DNA from: an uncultured Bacilli bacterium
GTDB taxonomy: Bacteria; Bacillota_I; Bacilli_A; RF39; UBA660
NCBI GenBank assembly: GCA_910587325.1
Contig: CAJUKB010000035.1
Location: 1-11,940 of the forward strand
Length of the DNA: 11,940 bases
Direction: 5' to 3'
Shown: positions 1 to 7,641 of the stretch, piece after piece
Numbering within the stretch: position 1 is the stretch's first letter
Layout of the letters: every line of letters begins with the position of its first letter
Translations under genes and position numbers: made by a program
Notes under the pieces: model-generated
What the model was told of the DNA's origin: nothing
What the model saw: only the letters and a program-made list of their open reading frames with translations
Database searches by the model: none

Positions 1-23
1 ATCATATTTTGAATGATTTTTCT

Positions 24-38
24 ATTTTTATAATTTAA
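24..38 (+). promoter_or_regulatory. Possible -10 box upstream of the first gene
   Basis: A perfect TATAAT lies at 29-34. The best upstream element, TTGAAT at 9-14, is only 14 nt away, so a standard -35/-10 pair is not convincing. If used, transcription would start near 41, just after the in-frame stop at 40-42 that opens the reading frame of the next gene. In such AT-rich DNA an isolated TATAAT is weak evidence. Confidence 0.3.
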
Positions 39-93
39 CTAGCACAACGCGTTAATTAATCCATTAACATATGAAAGTTCCAATAATCAGACT

Positions 94-570
94 ATGTATT
101 TAACCAATGAAGAATATAGTGAAATTGATATTAAAGAAGGATATGCTTCTATTAAACATGTAGTTGAATCTAATATTGATGATTTTTTTGAATTTCAATT
201 TGATAAAATGATTCATCATTTTGATAAATATGTTCAGAATTATCTTTATTTTTATTATGAAAATGAAGTGAAAAGAGTTCCTGTTTTGTACTATATTCAA
301 ACGATGCAAAGGAAAATTGAGTTATGGCAAAAATTTTGTACTTTTCCTTGTAGTTTGGATATGAGCGAAGAAGTTGAAAAAGAGTATTATACTTATTTTA
401 ATGATTTTGTAAATAAAGAATTTGTAGAAATGGCGATGGAATCTTTGGAAGAAAATATCGGAAAATGTTTATCCGCTTCAGAAGAAGCATATTGGAATTA
501 TTTACTTGATGAAGCAAATGCAATTTCTAAACAAGTATCTGAAAATATTTTGTTAGAACTTAAAAAATGA
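94..570 (+). CDS. Uncharacterised protein, 158 aa
   Basis: I do not recognise this protein. It is acidic, rich in Glu, Tyr and Phe, has no obvious signal peptide or membrane segment, and is probably soluble and helical. Cys residues (KFCTFPCS and GKCLS) form no clear zinc site. The start is uncertain: no Shine-Dalgarno precedes ATG 94, yet the frame stays open back to codon 43 (after TAG at 40-42) with protein-like composition and no ATG, GTG or TTG. The true start may be non-canonical, or the 5' end may be damaged. It ends with TGA, which supports the standard code. It is separated from the next gene by about 100 nt containing a strong promoter, so it is not in an operon with it. Confidence 0.6.
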   Translation: MYLTNEEYSEIDIKEGYASIKHVVESNIDDFFEFQFDKMIHHFDKYVQNYLYFYYENEVKRVPVLYYIQTMQRKIELWQKFCTFPCSLDMSEEVEKEYYTYFNDFVNKEFVEMAMESLEENIGKCLSASEEAYWNYLLDEANAISKQVSENILLELKK

Positions 571-617
571 GCATAATTAAAAGTAGTAAATGTCTTTGAA
601 AAGAATTGGTAATTTCC

Positions 618-647
618 TTGACACATGCTTTCGGGCGGGGGTATAAT
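618..647 (+). promoter_or_regulatory. Consensus sigma-A-type promoter with GC-rich spacer
   Basis: A perfect -35 TTGACA (618-623) and a perfect -10 TATAAT (642-647) are separated by 18 nt. The spacer is about 70% G+C, ending in GGGCGGGGG, in otherwise very AT-rich DNA. The predicted start is near 654, giving a leader of about 20 nt with AAAAGGAGA at 656-664 as ribosome binding site for the gene at 675. Confidence 0.85.
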
Positions 648-674
648 ACACGTAGAAAAGGAGATTTATAGATT

Positions 675-1304
675 ATGAAAAATAATGTATTAAATTTTTA
701 TTTACTTGCAAATAAGTTAAAAGAAGTAGTACGTACTGGTTGGAATGAAGTAAAAATATCTAGGGATAGAATAGAGTCTGTAGCAGACCATATATATGGA
801 TGTTTTGCGCTTACGATTGGTTTAGACAGTGAACATGAACTTGATTTAAATATCGAAAAAGTGTTTAAAATGCTTGTTGTAAAAGAACTTGAAAAAGTAA
901 CACTTGAAAAGGAATTTACAACTAGAAATTATCCAACCTATGAAGAAAGAAAGGTAAATGCTTTTGAAACCGTTAAAAAGATAACAAATGGTTTAATGAA
1001 ACAACAAGAGTTAATAGATTTGTTAGAAGAGGTTTATCAAAAAGAGACGAAAGAAGCAAAATTTGTAAATCAAATCAGTAAAATTGAATCTGATATCCAA
1101 GCAAAAATTTATGATTTAAGTGGAGACTTTGCTTTAGATAATGCCTTAGAAGATGCAAAACATTATGGGGAAGAATTGTCTAATGAAATTATTCCGCAAA
1201 TGAAAAATGCGAGTGATGGTTGGATTTTATATGATAGGAAGTCCTATATTGATGAAATTTTTAAATCTTTATCTGAAGACATTCAAAATTTAAAAGAAGA
1301 GTAA
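675..1304 (+). CDS. Degenerate HD-domain protein (HDDC2/YfbR-like), probably not a metal hydrolase
   Basis: The 209-aa protein follows the HDDC2/YfbR 5'-deoxynucleotidase family over its length: N-terminal VVRTGW (18-23), RIESVADHIY (32-41), then KMLVVKELEKV (65-75), and ETKEAKFVNQISKIES (124-139). Active members read roughly VHDxAE at the third block and KQLDK at the fourth. Here the metal-binding His-Asp pair is Lys70-Glu71, the following Glu is displaced, and the distal Asp is Ser135; only His39 remains. These are direct observations aligned from memory to the family. Loss of catalysis is the inference, so a structural or nucleotide-sensing role is possible. Length is normal for the family. 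It has its own strong promoter at 618-647 and the Shine-Dalgarno AAAAGGAGA, and is followed by a poor hairpin with a T8 run. The neighbours give no hint of its partner. Confidence 0.75.
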   Translation: MKNNVLNFYLLANKLKEVVRTGWNEVKISRDRIESVADHIYGCFALTIGLDSEHELDLNIEKVFKMLVVKELEKVTLEKEFTTRNYPTYEERKVNAFETVKKITNGLMKQQELIDLLEEVYQKETKEAKFVNQISKIESDIQAKIYDLSGDFALDNALEDAKHYGEELSNEIIPQMKNASDGWILYDRKSYIDEIFKSLSEDIQNLKEE

Positions 1305-1331
1305 CAGCCTTAAATAGTTGTTCTTTTTTTT
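1292..1331 (+). terminator. Weak intrinsic terminator after the HD-like gene
   Basis: The sequence around the stop codon can form an imperfect stem (AAAAGAAG plus AACA, with an AGT bulge, against TGTT followed by C and a T8 run at 1324-1331) over a loop of about 12 nt. The long T run is clear; the stem is poor. Confidence 0.35.
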
Positions 1332-1363
1332 GTCAAATTTTTCTAATATTTCTAAGTGTTCTA

Positions 1364-1372
1364 TGATATACT
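1364..1372 (+). promoter_or_regulatory. Extended -10 promoter of yqeG
   Basis: TGATATACT gives a TGn extension plus TATACT (1367-1372). No good -35 is visible at the right distance. The predicted start near 1379-1380 leaves a leader of about 13 nt that begins just before the Shine-Dalgarno GAGGTG (1381-1386). Confidence 0.55.
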
Positions 1373-1392
1373 TAAAATGCGAGGTGTTCTAT

Positions 1393-1914
1393 ATGGAGAA
1401 ATTTATTCCAGATATTTATCAAAAAAGTATTTTTGCAATTGATTACGAAAAGTTAAAAAATAGAGGAATTAAATGTATCCTATTTGATTTAGATAATACC
1501 ATTGTTCCTGTGAATGTCGAAGTTCCTGATAAAGAAATTAAAGATTTATTTGCAGATATAGAATTATTAGGAATTAAAGTGATTATTCTTTCAAATTCTG
1601 GAAAAATGCGTGTTCGTCCCTTTAAAGAAGGTTTGAATGTGGATTCAAGTTTTAATAGTCGTAAACCTTTTAAAGGAAAATATAAAAAAGTAATGGAAAT
1701 TTATAATTTTAAAGACAATGAAATTGCGTGTGTTGGAGACCAACTTTTGACAGATGTTTTAGGAGCCAATCGTATGGGGTTTGTCAGTATTTTAGTTAAT
1801 CCTATTAGTAATGTAGATTTATTTGGAACTAAAATTAATCGCATTTTTGAAAGAAGAATTTTTAAAAAATTAGAACACCAAGGGCTATTTAAAATAGGAG
1901 AATATTATGAATAG
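1393..1914 (+). CDS. yqeG: YqeG family HAD-IIIA phosphatase
   Basis: This is a 173-aa HAD-superfamily protein of the YqeG family, the usual partner of YqeH. Motif I is FDLDNT with Asp32 and Asp34, motif II is the Ser of LSNSGK, and motif IV is GDQLLTD with Asp116 and Asp121, so the catalytic set is complete. The physiological substrate is not settled in the family. An in-frame ATG at 1318 would add 25 residues, but it lies before the predicted promoter and has no ribosome binding site. ATG 1393, with GAGGTG seven bases upstream, gives the family's normal length and N-terminus (MEKFIPD). The last 8 nt overlap the start of yqeH, so the two are translationally coupled, as in Bacillus. Confidence 0.92.
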   Translation: MEKFIPDIYQKSIFAIDYEKLKNRGIKCILFDLDNTIVPVNVEVPDKEIKDLFADIELLGIKVIILSNSGKMRVRPFKEGLNVDSSFNSRKPFKGKYKKVMEIYNFKDNEIACVGDQLLTDVLGANRMGFVSILVNPISNVDLFGTKINRIFERRIFKKLEHQGLFKIGEYYE

Positions 1915-2887
1915 ATGTATCGGTTGTGGGGCTATTTTACAAACAGAAAACAAAGAAAAAGTAGGCTATATTCCCAAAGAAAAAATAAAAACGGAAGTAT
2001 TATGTGAAAGATGTTTTCGCCTTATTCATTATAACGATTTAAAAGAGATTACGCTACCTACTAATGATATCATAGATGTTGTAAACGTAGAGGGGGATTA
2101 CGCCTTTTTTTTAGTAGATTTATTAAACGTTAATCAAGAGGTTATAGAAACCTTTAAAAGCTTAAAAATACCGAAAACGTTAATTGTAAGTAAGATTGAT
2201 TATATTCCAAAATATATAAAGAAAGAAAAAATAAAAAATTGGTTAAAAGAGGAATACAAAATAGGGGATGATATTTTATTTTTAAGTGCTGCTAAAAACG
2301 TAAATGTGAGTTCAATTCTAAATACTATGGTTCAAAATAAGGTGAAAAAAGCCTATTTGCTTGGATATACAAATGCCGGGAAAAGTACGCTTGTAAATCG
2401 TTTGAAAGAAGACGAGAGTATTACAACTAGTATAGTTCCTAATACGACAGTAGATTATATAAAAATCCCTTTAGGGGACGATTTCTTTTTAATTGATAGT
2501 CCCGGTTTTCAATACCAAAGCCCTATTTATAAAACAAAGAATCGTTTGTTTTTAAAGAAAATGCATCCGAAAACGTTTTTAAAACCCATTACGTATCAGT
2601 TGAAAAAAGGAGCTAGTCTTATTATAGAAGATGTTATCCGAATAGAAAATAGTAGTGATAAATGTAATGTAACACTTTATATGAGTAATTTGTTAGAAAT
2701 AAAAAAAGTATATGAAAAAAATGATAGTTTTAAAGAATATAAAGCGTATGATTACGCAATAAAAAAGAACGAAGATGTTGTTGTGCAAGGTCTTGGATTT
2801 ATCAATGTGAAAAGCAGCTGCAAATTAAAAATTTATATCGAAAACCCAAATTGGATAGAGGTACGAAATTCGTTTTTTGAAAGGTAG
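1907..2887 (+). CDS. yqeH: YqeH ribosome-biogenesis GTPase
   Basis: This is a circularly permuted GTPase required in Bacilli for 30S subunit assembly. A zinc finger at the N-terminus has Cys4, Cys7, Cys33 and Cys36. The G motifs appear in permuted order: G4-like SKID (95-98), G5 SAA (127-129), G1 GYTNAGKS (153-160), then G3 DSPG (197-200), with a C-terminal domain of about 125 residues. The protein is 326 aa, somewhat shorter than the roughly 366 aa of the Bacillus protein. The start overlaps yqeG by 8 nt and has AGGAG at 1896-1900. In Bacillus the next genes are aroE, yqeI and nadD; here mutL follows after 8 nt. Confidence 0.95.
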   Translation: MNRCIGCGAILQTENKEKVGYIPKEKIKTEVLCERCFRLIHYNDLKEITLPTNDIIDVVNVEGDYAFFLVDLLNVNQEVIETFKSLKIPKTLIVSKIDYIPKYIKKEKIKNWLKEEYKIGDDILFLSAAKNVNVSSILNTMVQNKVKKAYLLGYTNAGKSTLVNRLKEDESITTSIVPNTTVDYIKIPLGDDFFLIDSPGFQYQSPIYKTKNRLFLKKMHPKTFLKPITYQLKKGASLIIEDVIRIENSSDKCNVTLYMSNLLEIKKVYEKNDSFKEYKAYDYAIKKNEDVVVQGLGFINVKSSCKLKIYIENPNWIEVRNSFFER

Positions 2888-2895
2888 TAAGAATT

Positions 2896-4644
2896 ATGAG
2901 TAAAATACAAGTAATGAGTGAGGCATTAGCCAATAAAATAGCAGCAGGAGAAGTGGTAGAAAAAATTTCTAGTGTTGTCAAAGAATTATGTGAAAATAGT
3001 ATTGATGCCCATGCGAAAAATATTATCGTTTCTTTGTTGGATGGAGGTCTTAAATCGATTGAAGTGATTGATGATGGGGATGGAATGGACAGAAACGATG
3101 CGGTTTTATCCTTTGGGCGTCATGCCACAAGTAAACTTTTGCGAGATGATGATTTATTCTTTATTGATACTCTAGGGTTTCGTGGAGAAGCTCTTCCTTC
3201 TATTGCGAGTGTTAGTCGTGTAGTTTTAAAAACGTGTGCGAATGATTTGGGAACTCTTCTAGAAATAAAAGGAGGAAAAGAGGAAAAATTAGAAGATGCA
3301 GATGCAAGAAAGGGAACAAGTATCCAAGTAACAGACCTATTTTATAATACTCCTGCAAGACTTAAGTATTTAAAAAGTGAAGCAAGTGAGCTTGCTAGTT
3401 GTGTTTCTTTAATGGAACGACTTGCTATGAGCCATGATACGATTGCTTTTACGCTTACCAATAATGAGCGTGTTTTAGTCCGCACCACCGGTAGTGGAAA
3501 TTTACACAAATGCATTCATGAAATTTATGGACTTAATGTTTCAAGTAAAATGGTAGAAATAAAAAGAAGCAATGATGACTTTGATTTATATGGTTATGTA
3601 TGCAAACCGGAAATATTAAAATCCAACCGCAATCATTTTATTACTATGGTAAACGATAGAGTAGTCAAAAACTATGATATCAATCGGGCAATTAATGATG
3701 CCTATTATACTTATAAACCCGATACAAAATTTCCAATCGTGGTTTTAAAAATCAATACGGACCCCACACTGATTGACGTGAATATCCATCCTACGAAACA
3801 AGATATTAAATTATCCAAAATAAATGAATTGTATGATTTAATTTACAATACAATTAAAGAGGCTTTATATCAAACACTTTTGATTCCGGATGCCATTAAA
3901 AAGCCAGAATACAACGAAGTAAAGGATAATTATGTAGAACATTTTGTTCGTGAAGTTGAAAATTCTACCGACGAATATAAAGAAAGTAGCCAAGTAACCT
4001 TGGATTTGAGTTATGAGAGTGAAAAAGAAAGCCCTGTTATTGTAAATGAAGAATTAAAAAGCTTAGTTTTGTATCCAATAGGAGTTGCGCACGGGACTTA
4101 TATTATTGCTCAAAATGAAGAAGGTGTTTACTTAGTTGACCAACATGCTGCCCAAGAAAGAGTGAATTATGAAAGATACTTAAAAGCATTAAAAGAAAGT
4201 GTAGTTTCTACAACAGGACTTCTTTTTCCTATTACAATGGAACTATCTTCTAGCGAGTTTTTAATTGTTAAAAACAACATAGATGTATTATTAAACATGG
4301 GATTTAAAGTAGAAGAATTTGGAGTCAATACTTTTGTTTTTAAAGAGCATCCCACTTGGTTAAAGAGTGGATATGAAGAAGAGTCGATTCATAAAATTGT
4401 AGATATTTTAATTGAAAATAATGGTAAATTTGATAGAGTGAAATTTAATGAGCATATTGCAATTACTCTTGCTTGTAAAATGAGTATTAAAGCCAATATG
4501 CATATAGGGCCTGAAGCAGTAGAAGAGTTATTAAACGAACTTGTTTTATGTGATAATCCTTACAATTGTCCGCATGGAAGACCAACGATTATTAAGTTTT
4601 CTATTTATGATTTAGAAAGAATGTTTAAAAGGGTAATGAATTAA
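2896..4644 (+). CDS. mutL: DNA mismatch repair protein MutL (endonuclease type)
   Basis: The 582-aa protein has the N-terminal GHKL ATPase: NKIAAGEVVEK, VVKELCENSIDA (catalytic Glu30, Mg-binding Asn34), DDGDGM, GRHATSK, GFRGEALPSIASV and GTSIQVTDLFYNTPAR. A shorter linker than in Bacillus (around residues 340-385) leads to the dimerisation and endonuclease domain. That domain has DQHAAQERVNYE at 415-426, matching the nicking motif DQHA(x2)E(x4)E, ACK at 526-528 and CPHGRP at 558-563. It therefore belongs to the MutH-independent class, in which MutL nicks the new strand after MutS recognition. It starts 8 nt after yqeH with AAGG at 2881-2884 as ribosome binding site, so probably in the same operon. 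mutS, often adjacent, is not in this window. Confidence 0.95.
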   Translation: MSKIQVMSEALANKIAAGEVVEKISSVVKELCENSIDAHAKNIIVSLLDGGLKSIEVIDDGDGMDRNDAVLSFGRHATSKLLRDDDLFFIDTLGFRGEALPSIASVSRVVLKTCANDLGTLLEIKGGKEEKLEDADARKGTSIQVTDLFYNTPARLKYLKSEASELASCVSLMERLAMSHDTIAFTLTNNERVLVRTTGSGNLHKCIHEIYGLNVSSKMVEIKRSNDDFDLYGYVCKPEILKSNRNHFITMVNDRVVKNYDINRAINDAYYTYKPDTKFPIVVLKINTDPTLIDVNIHPTKQDIKLSKINELYDLIYNTIKEALYQTLLIPDAIKKPEYNEVKDNYVEHFVREVENSTDEYKESSQVTLDLSYESEKESPVIVNEELKSLVLYPIGVAHGTYIIAQNEEGVYLVDQHAAQERVNYERYLKALKESVVSTTGLLFPITMELSSSEFLIVKNNIDVLLNMGFKVEEFGVNTFVFKEHPTWLKSGYEEESIHKIVDILIENNGKFDRVKFNEHIAITLACKMSIKANMHIGPEAVEELLNELVLCDNPYNCPHGRPTIIKFSIYDLERMFKRVMN

Positions 4645-4647
4645 CCT

Positions 4648-4675
4648 AGACTTCTTTCTTTATTTTTGTTATAGT
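4648..4675 (+). promoter_or_regulatory. Extended -10 promoter of the ABC exporter gene
   Basis: The -35-like TAGACT (4648-4653) is separated by 16 nt from TATAGT (4670-4675), which carries a TGT extension (4667-4669). The predicted start near 4682 lies two bases before the Shine-Dalgarno GAGGTGA (4684-4690). Confidence 0.55.
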
Positions 4676-4695
4676 GATTTAGCGAGGTGAAGTGT

Positions 4696-6420
4696 GTGAA
4701 GAACAAAGAGATATTCAAATTTTTAAAACCATTTGTTGTAAAAGAAAAGAAGGGAATACTTTTTGCGTTTGTATTCTCGCTCATCAGTAGTTTAATTGGA
4801 ATGACTTATGGGTATTTTTCAGGACTTGCGATGAGCAAAGTAGCAGAAGACACCTTTAAAATAGGGATACTTATTCTTTTATTGAATTTATTTTTATCAG
4901 CATTAAATAGCATTATTTTTAATCGTTTGAGCACTCTTATTTCTACAAAGTTAAGTTTTCGTGTCATTGAAAATATTACGTTTACTTTATTTGAAAAAGT
5001 TTTAAAGTTACCTACAAGAGCATTTGAAGAAAAATCAAGTGGAGAATTTATTAATCGTATTACCAATGATTCTGAAACAATCACGGATGCTATTTCTAAT
5101 TTGCTTTATATTGCGATAAAACTTTTTGCAAGTGCTATTATCTTTTTTTATGTTTTATATAATTCTATTTTTGTAGCATTGGAAGTTGTACTTTATCTTG
5201 TAGCTCTTTATCTCATTTCAACGAAATTTAATAAACGCTTAAAAAAATTACAAAAAGAAATCAAAAAACAAAATGACGATTATGTTGCAGAAGTAAATGA
5301 ATCTGTACGAGGCATTCGTGAAGTAAGAGCGCTTGGAATCAATCAAAATATAACTAGTGGTTTAAGAAAAATTGTTACAAATTTATTTCAAAAAAGAGAT
5401 AAAACAATTACCTATGAAATGAATTACTATGCCACAATGGATACTATAGGAGAGCTGTTTATCACAATTGTTTACATTACTATTATTACAGAGATAGTAC
5501 TTGGAAGAGGAAGTTATGCATTTTTAATTGCTATGAGCTATTATGTTTATAATTTTTTAAATTTAGTGAATCGCTTTGCGACATTTTCTACCCAATACCA
5601 AAAATTAAAGGTATCTGTAGAGCGTATTTATGAGATTATAAATAATAAACTATACCAAGATATTGTTTATGGAAATCATCATAACTTAAGTCCGATTGGA
5701 AGCATTACATTTCAAAATGTAACTTTTCACTATCATGATAATAAAACAAATATTTTAGAGCATTTTGACTTAGAAGTGAAAGAAAATACGAAAGTTGCTA
5801 TTATTGGAAAAAGTGGACAAGGAAAAAGTACTATTTTTAATTTATTATTGCGTTATTTTGATGCAACAAAAGGGAAAGTTTTATTAGATGGCATTGCAAT
5901 CGATGATTATGACGAAGAAAGCTTGCGAAACAATATTAGTATTATAAGACAAGATCCTTTCTTATTTAATAAGACGATTTTAGAAAATTTTCAAATCGTC
6001 AATCCTAAAATTACTTTAAAAGAAGTACGAAAATACTGCGAGATTGCTTTACTTGACGATTACATTATGACTTTGCCTAAGAAATACAATACGAAAATTG
6101 GTGAAGGTGGTATTAATTTATCAGGAGGTCAAAAACAAAGACTTGCCATTGCTAGGGCTCTATCTAAAAAGAGCAAAATCATTTTGTTCGATGAAGCAAC
6201 TAGTGCTTTAGATAATGAATCACAAGAAAAAATTATTGATGTAATCAATGAAATTAGCAAAAATCATACAATTATCACAATTGCCCATCGTCTTTCTACG
6301 ATTATTGATTCAGATGCAATTCATTTAATGGATAATGGGCATATCGTAGCAAGTGGTACACACGAAGAACTTTTAAAAAAGAATCAGATTTATCAAGAAT
6401 TATATAAAAATAATGCGTAG
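4696..6420 (+). CDS. Type I ABC exporter half-transporter (fused TM and ATPase domains)
   Basis: The 574-aa protein has about six membrane helices (roughly residues 18-290) followed by an ATPase domain. Walker A is GKSGQGKST (371-379), the Q-loop Gln is 419 (IIRQDPFLF), the signature is LSGGQKQR (475-482), Walker B with D-loop is FDEATSALD (Asp499, Glu500), and the switch His is 531 (AHRLST). All ATPase residues are intact, so a homodimer, or a heterodimer with a subunit elsewhere, should hydrolyse ATP and export a drug, lipid or peptide; the substrate cannot be read from sequence. GTG 4687 is possible, but GTG 4696 sits 5 nt after GAGGTGA and begins the natural N-terminus MKNKEIFKFLKPF. It has its own promoter, and its stop codon lies inside the loop of a terminator hairpin. 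Confidence 0.9.
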   Translation: MKNKEIFKFLKPFVVKEKKGILFAFVFSLISSLIGMTYGYFSGLAMSKVAEDTFKIGILILLLNLFLSALNSIIFNRLSTLISTKLSFRVIENITFTLFEKVLKLPTRAFEEKSSGEFINRITNDSETITDAISNLLYIAIKLFASAIIFFYVLYNSIFVALEVVLYLVALYLISTKFNKRLKKLQKEIKKQNDDYVAEVNESVRGIREVRALGINQNITSGLRKIVTNLFQKRDKTITYEMNYYATMDTIGELFITIVYITIITEIVLGRGSYAFLIAMSYYVYNFLNLVNRFATFSTQYQKLKVSVERIYEIINNKLYQDIVYGNHHNLSPIGSITFQNVTFHYHDNKTNILEHFDLEVKENTKVAIIGKSGQGKSTIFNLLLRYFDATKGKVLLDGIAIDDYDEESLRNNISIIRQDPFLFNKTILENFQIVNPKITLKEVRKYCEIALLDDYIMTLPKKYNTKIGEGGINLSGGQKQRLAIARALSKKSKIILFDEATSALDNESQEKIIDVINEISKNHTIITIAHRLSTIIDSDAIHLMDNGHIVASGTHEELLKKNQIYQELYKNNA

Positions 6421-6434
6421 AAGCATTATTTTTT
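6406..6434 (+). terminator. Intrinsic terminator overlapping the ABC exporter stop codon
   Basis: The arms AAAAATAATGC (6406-6416) and GCATTATTTTT (6423-6433) form an 11-bp perfect stem with a 6-nt loop, ending in a T6 run (6429-6434). The TAG stop at 6418-6420 lies within the loop. The -10 box of the next gene begins three bases downstream, so the T run lies within that gene's promoter spacer. Confidence 0.8.
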
Positions 6435-6442
6435 GGTATAAT
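6434..6442 (+). promoter_or_regulatory. Extended -10 promoter of the deacetylase gene
   Basis: TGGTATAAT is a perfect extended -10 (TATAAT at 6437-6442). No -35 is recognisable; that position falls in the terminator loop of the upstream gene. The predicted start is near 6449-6450. Confidence 0.65.
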
Positions 6443-6459
6443 AAGTAGTAGTGATTGGT

Positions 6460-7641
6460 ATGAAAGAAGTAAATATAAAATTAATGGCTACATTATTTTT
6501 TGTTATAGTTATTCCCTTTATCATTTTCTCTGGAAGGCTAAATGATAGTTTAGTTGTGGCTTTGACAGGAAAGAATGAAGCAAATGCTAAAGTAGAAGAA
6601 CTCATAAAAGAAAACGAAGATAAACAGTTAATTAGTAATGAAAATTACAAGGATAAGTTTATTTATTTGGCATTTCAAAAGGAACAGGACTTCACGAGTT
6701 TTATAGTGGATGCGAAAACAGGAGAAGTGAACGATTTATTGCATTATATAAAAGAGGATAAAAAAGAAGAATTTAAAAATAAAATAAATGAATTGTTGTA
6801 TTTGAAGTATCCAAAATTTATTGCAGATATACTCTCACAAGAAGAAACTCCAAAGAATTATCAAATATTAAAAAATGAATTTGTTATTCATTATACTGGT
6901 GATAGTATTGAGCCAAAGGTAGAAGAAAAACTTTATTTACGTGTCAATTATAATGAGGTAAAAGATTATTTGGATTTTGAAGTTTCTTTAGATAGTGAAT
7001 ACGAAAATGAAAATGGGTATCATTATGATAAGAACAAAAAAACGATTGCTCTTACCTTTGATGATGGTCCAAATGGTGAAAAGACCAATAAAATTGTAAA
7101 TTTATTAGAGCAAAATAAAGCACATGCGACATTCTTTATGGTAGGAAATCGCATGGAATACGGAAAAGAAACAATATTAAATGTTTTAAATAAAGGAAAT
7201 GAAATCGGAAGTCATTCTTACAATCATAAAAATATGAAAAGAATGAAAATAGAGGACATTGTAAGTGGAGAAGAGAAAACGAATGAAATTTTTCATACTA
7301 TTACAGGACGTGATTTAGTTTATACTCGTGCTCCTTATGGAAATGTCAATGCTATAATTAAAGAGAGTTTAAATACAATTTTTATCAATTGGAATTTAGA
7401 TACTGAGGATTGGTTATATCGTGATAAAGAACGTATAGTGGATCATGTCATGAATCATATAAATGATGGTGATATTATTTTAATGCATGATTTATACGAT
7501 TCTACTGTGGAGGCGGTAGAAGAGTTGTTGCCTAAGTTATATGCAGAAGGATACCAAGTAGTAAGTGTTAGTGAACTTGCTAGTTTAAAAGGAAAAACGT
7601 TAGAAGTCCATTCTGTTTATCGTAGTATAAAAGAAAATTAG
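6460..7641 (+). CDS. Membrane-anchored polysaccharide (peptidoglycan) deacetylase, PgdA/PdaC-like
   Basis: The 393-aa protein has an N-terminal membrane anchor (about residues 8-27), an extracellular region of about 150 residues, and a NodB-homology domain. All five NodB motifs are intact: TFDDGP (Asp201, Asp202), HSYNH (His252, His256), RAPYG (Arg290), DTEDW (Asp314) and LMHD (His343). In the family these bind the divalent metal and deacetylate GlcNAc or MurNAc in peptidoglycan, lowering lysozyme sensitivity. The middle region (KLYLRVNYNEVKDYL) resembles the DUF3298/RsiV-type domain of PdaC; this is an inference from pattern only. ATG 6460 is preferred, with GTGAT (6451-6455) as a short Shine-Dalgarno; GTG 6451 would be almost at the transcript end. 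It has its own promoter. Its stop codon overlaps that of the convergent gene. Confidence 0.88.
   Translation: MKEVNIKLMATLFFVIVIPFIIFSGRLNDSLVVALTGKNEANAKVEELIKENEDKQLISNENYKDKFIYLAFQKEQDFTSFIVDAKTGEVNDLLHYIKEDKKEEFKNKINELLYLKYPKFIADILSQEETPKNYQILKNEFVIHYTGDSIEPKVEEKLYLRVNYNEVKDYLDFEVSLDSEYENENGYHYDKNKKTIALTFDDGPNGEKTNKIVNLLEQNKAHATFFMVGNRMEYGKETILNVLNKGNEIGSHSYNHKNMKRMKIEDIVSGEEKTNEIFHTITGRDLVYTRAPYGNVNAIIKESLNTIFINWNLDTEDWLYRDKERIVDHVMNHINDGDIILMHDLYDSTVEAVEELLPKLYAEGYQVVSVSELASLKGKTLEVHSVYRSIKEN

Noticed and set aside
1..38. C-terminal end of an upstream plus-strand gene (frame closing at TAA 36-38)
   Set aside because: Only about 11 codons are visible and their composition is uninformative.
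71..103. Short reading frame from ATG 71 (10 codons) as a leader peptide
   Set aside because: No Shine-Dalgarno and no recognisable attenuator follows.
1318..1392. Longer N-terminus of YqeG from ATG 1318
   Set aside because: No ribosome binding site, lies upstream of the predicted promoter start, and homologues begin at the MEKFIPD equivalent.
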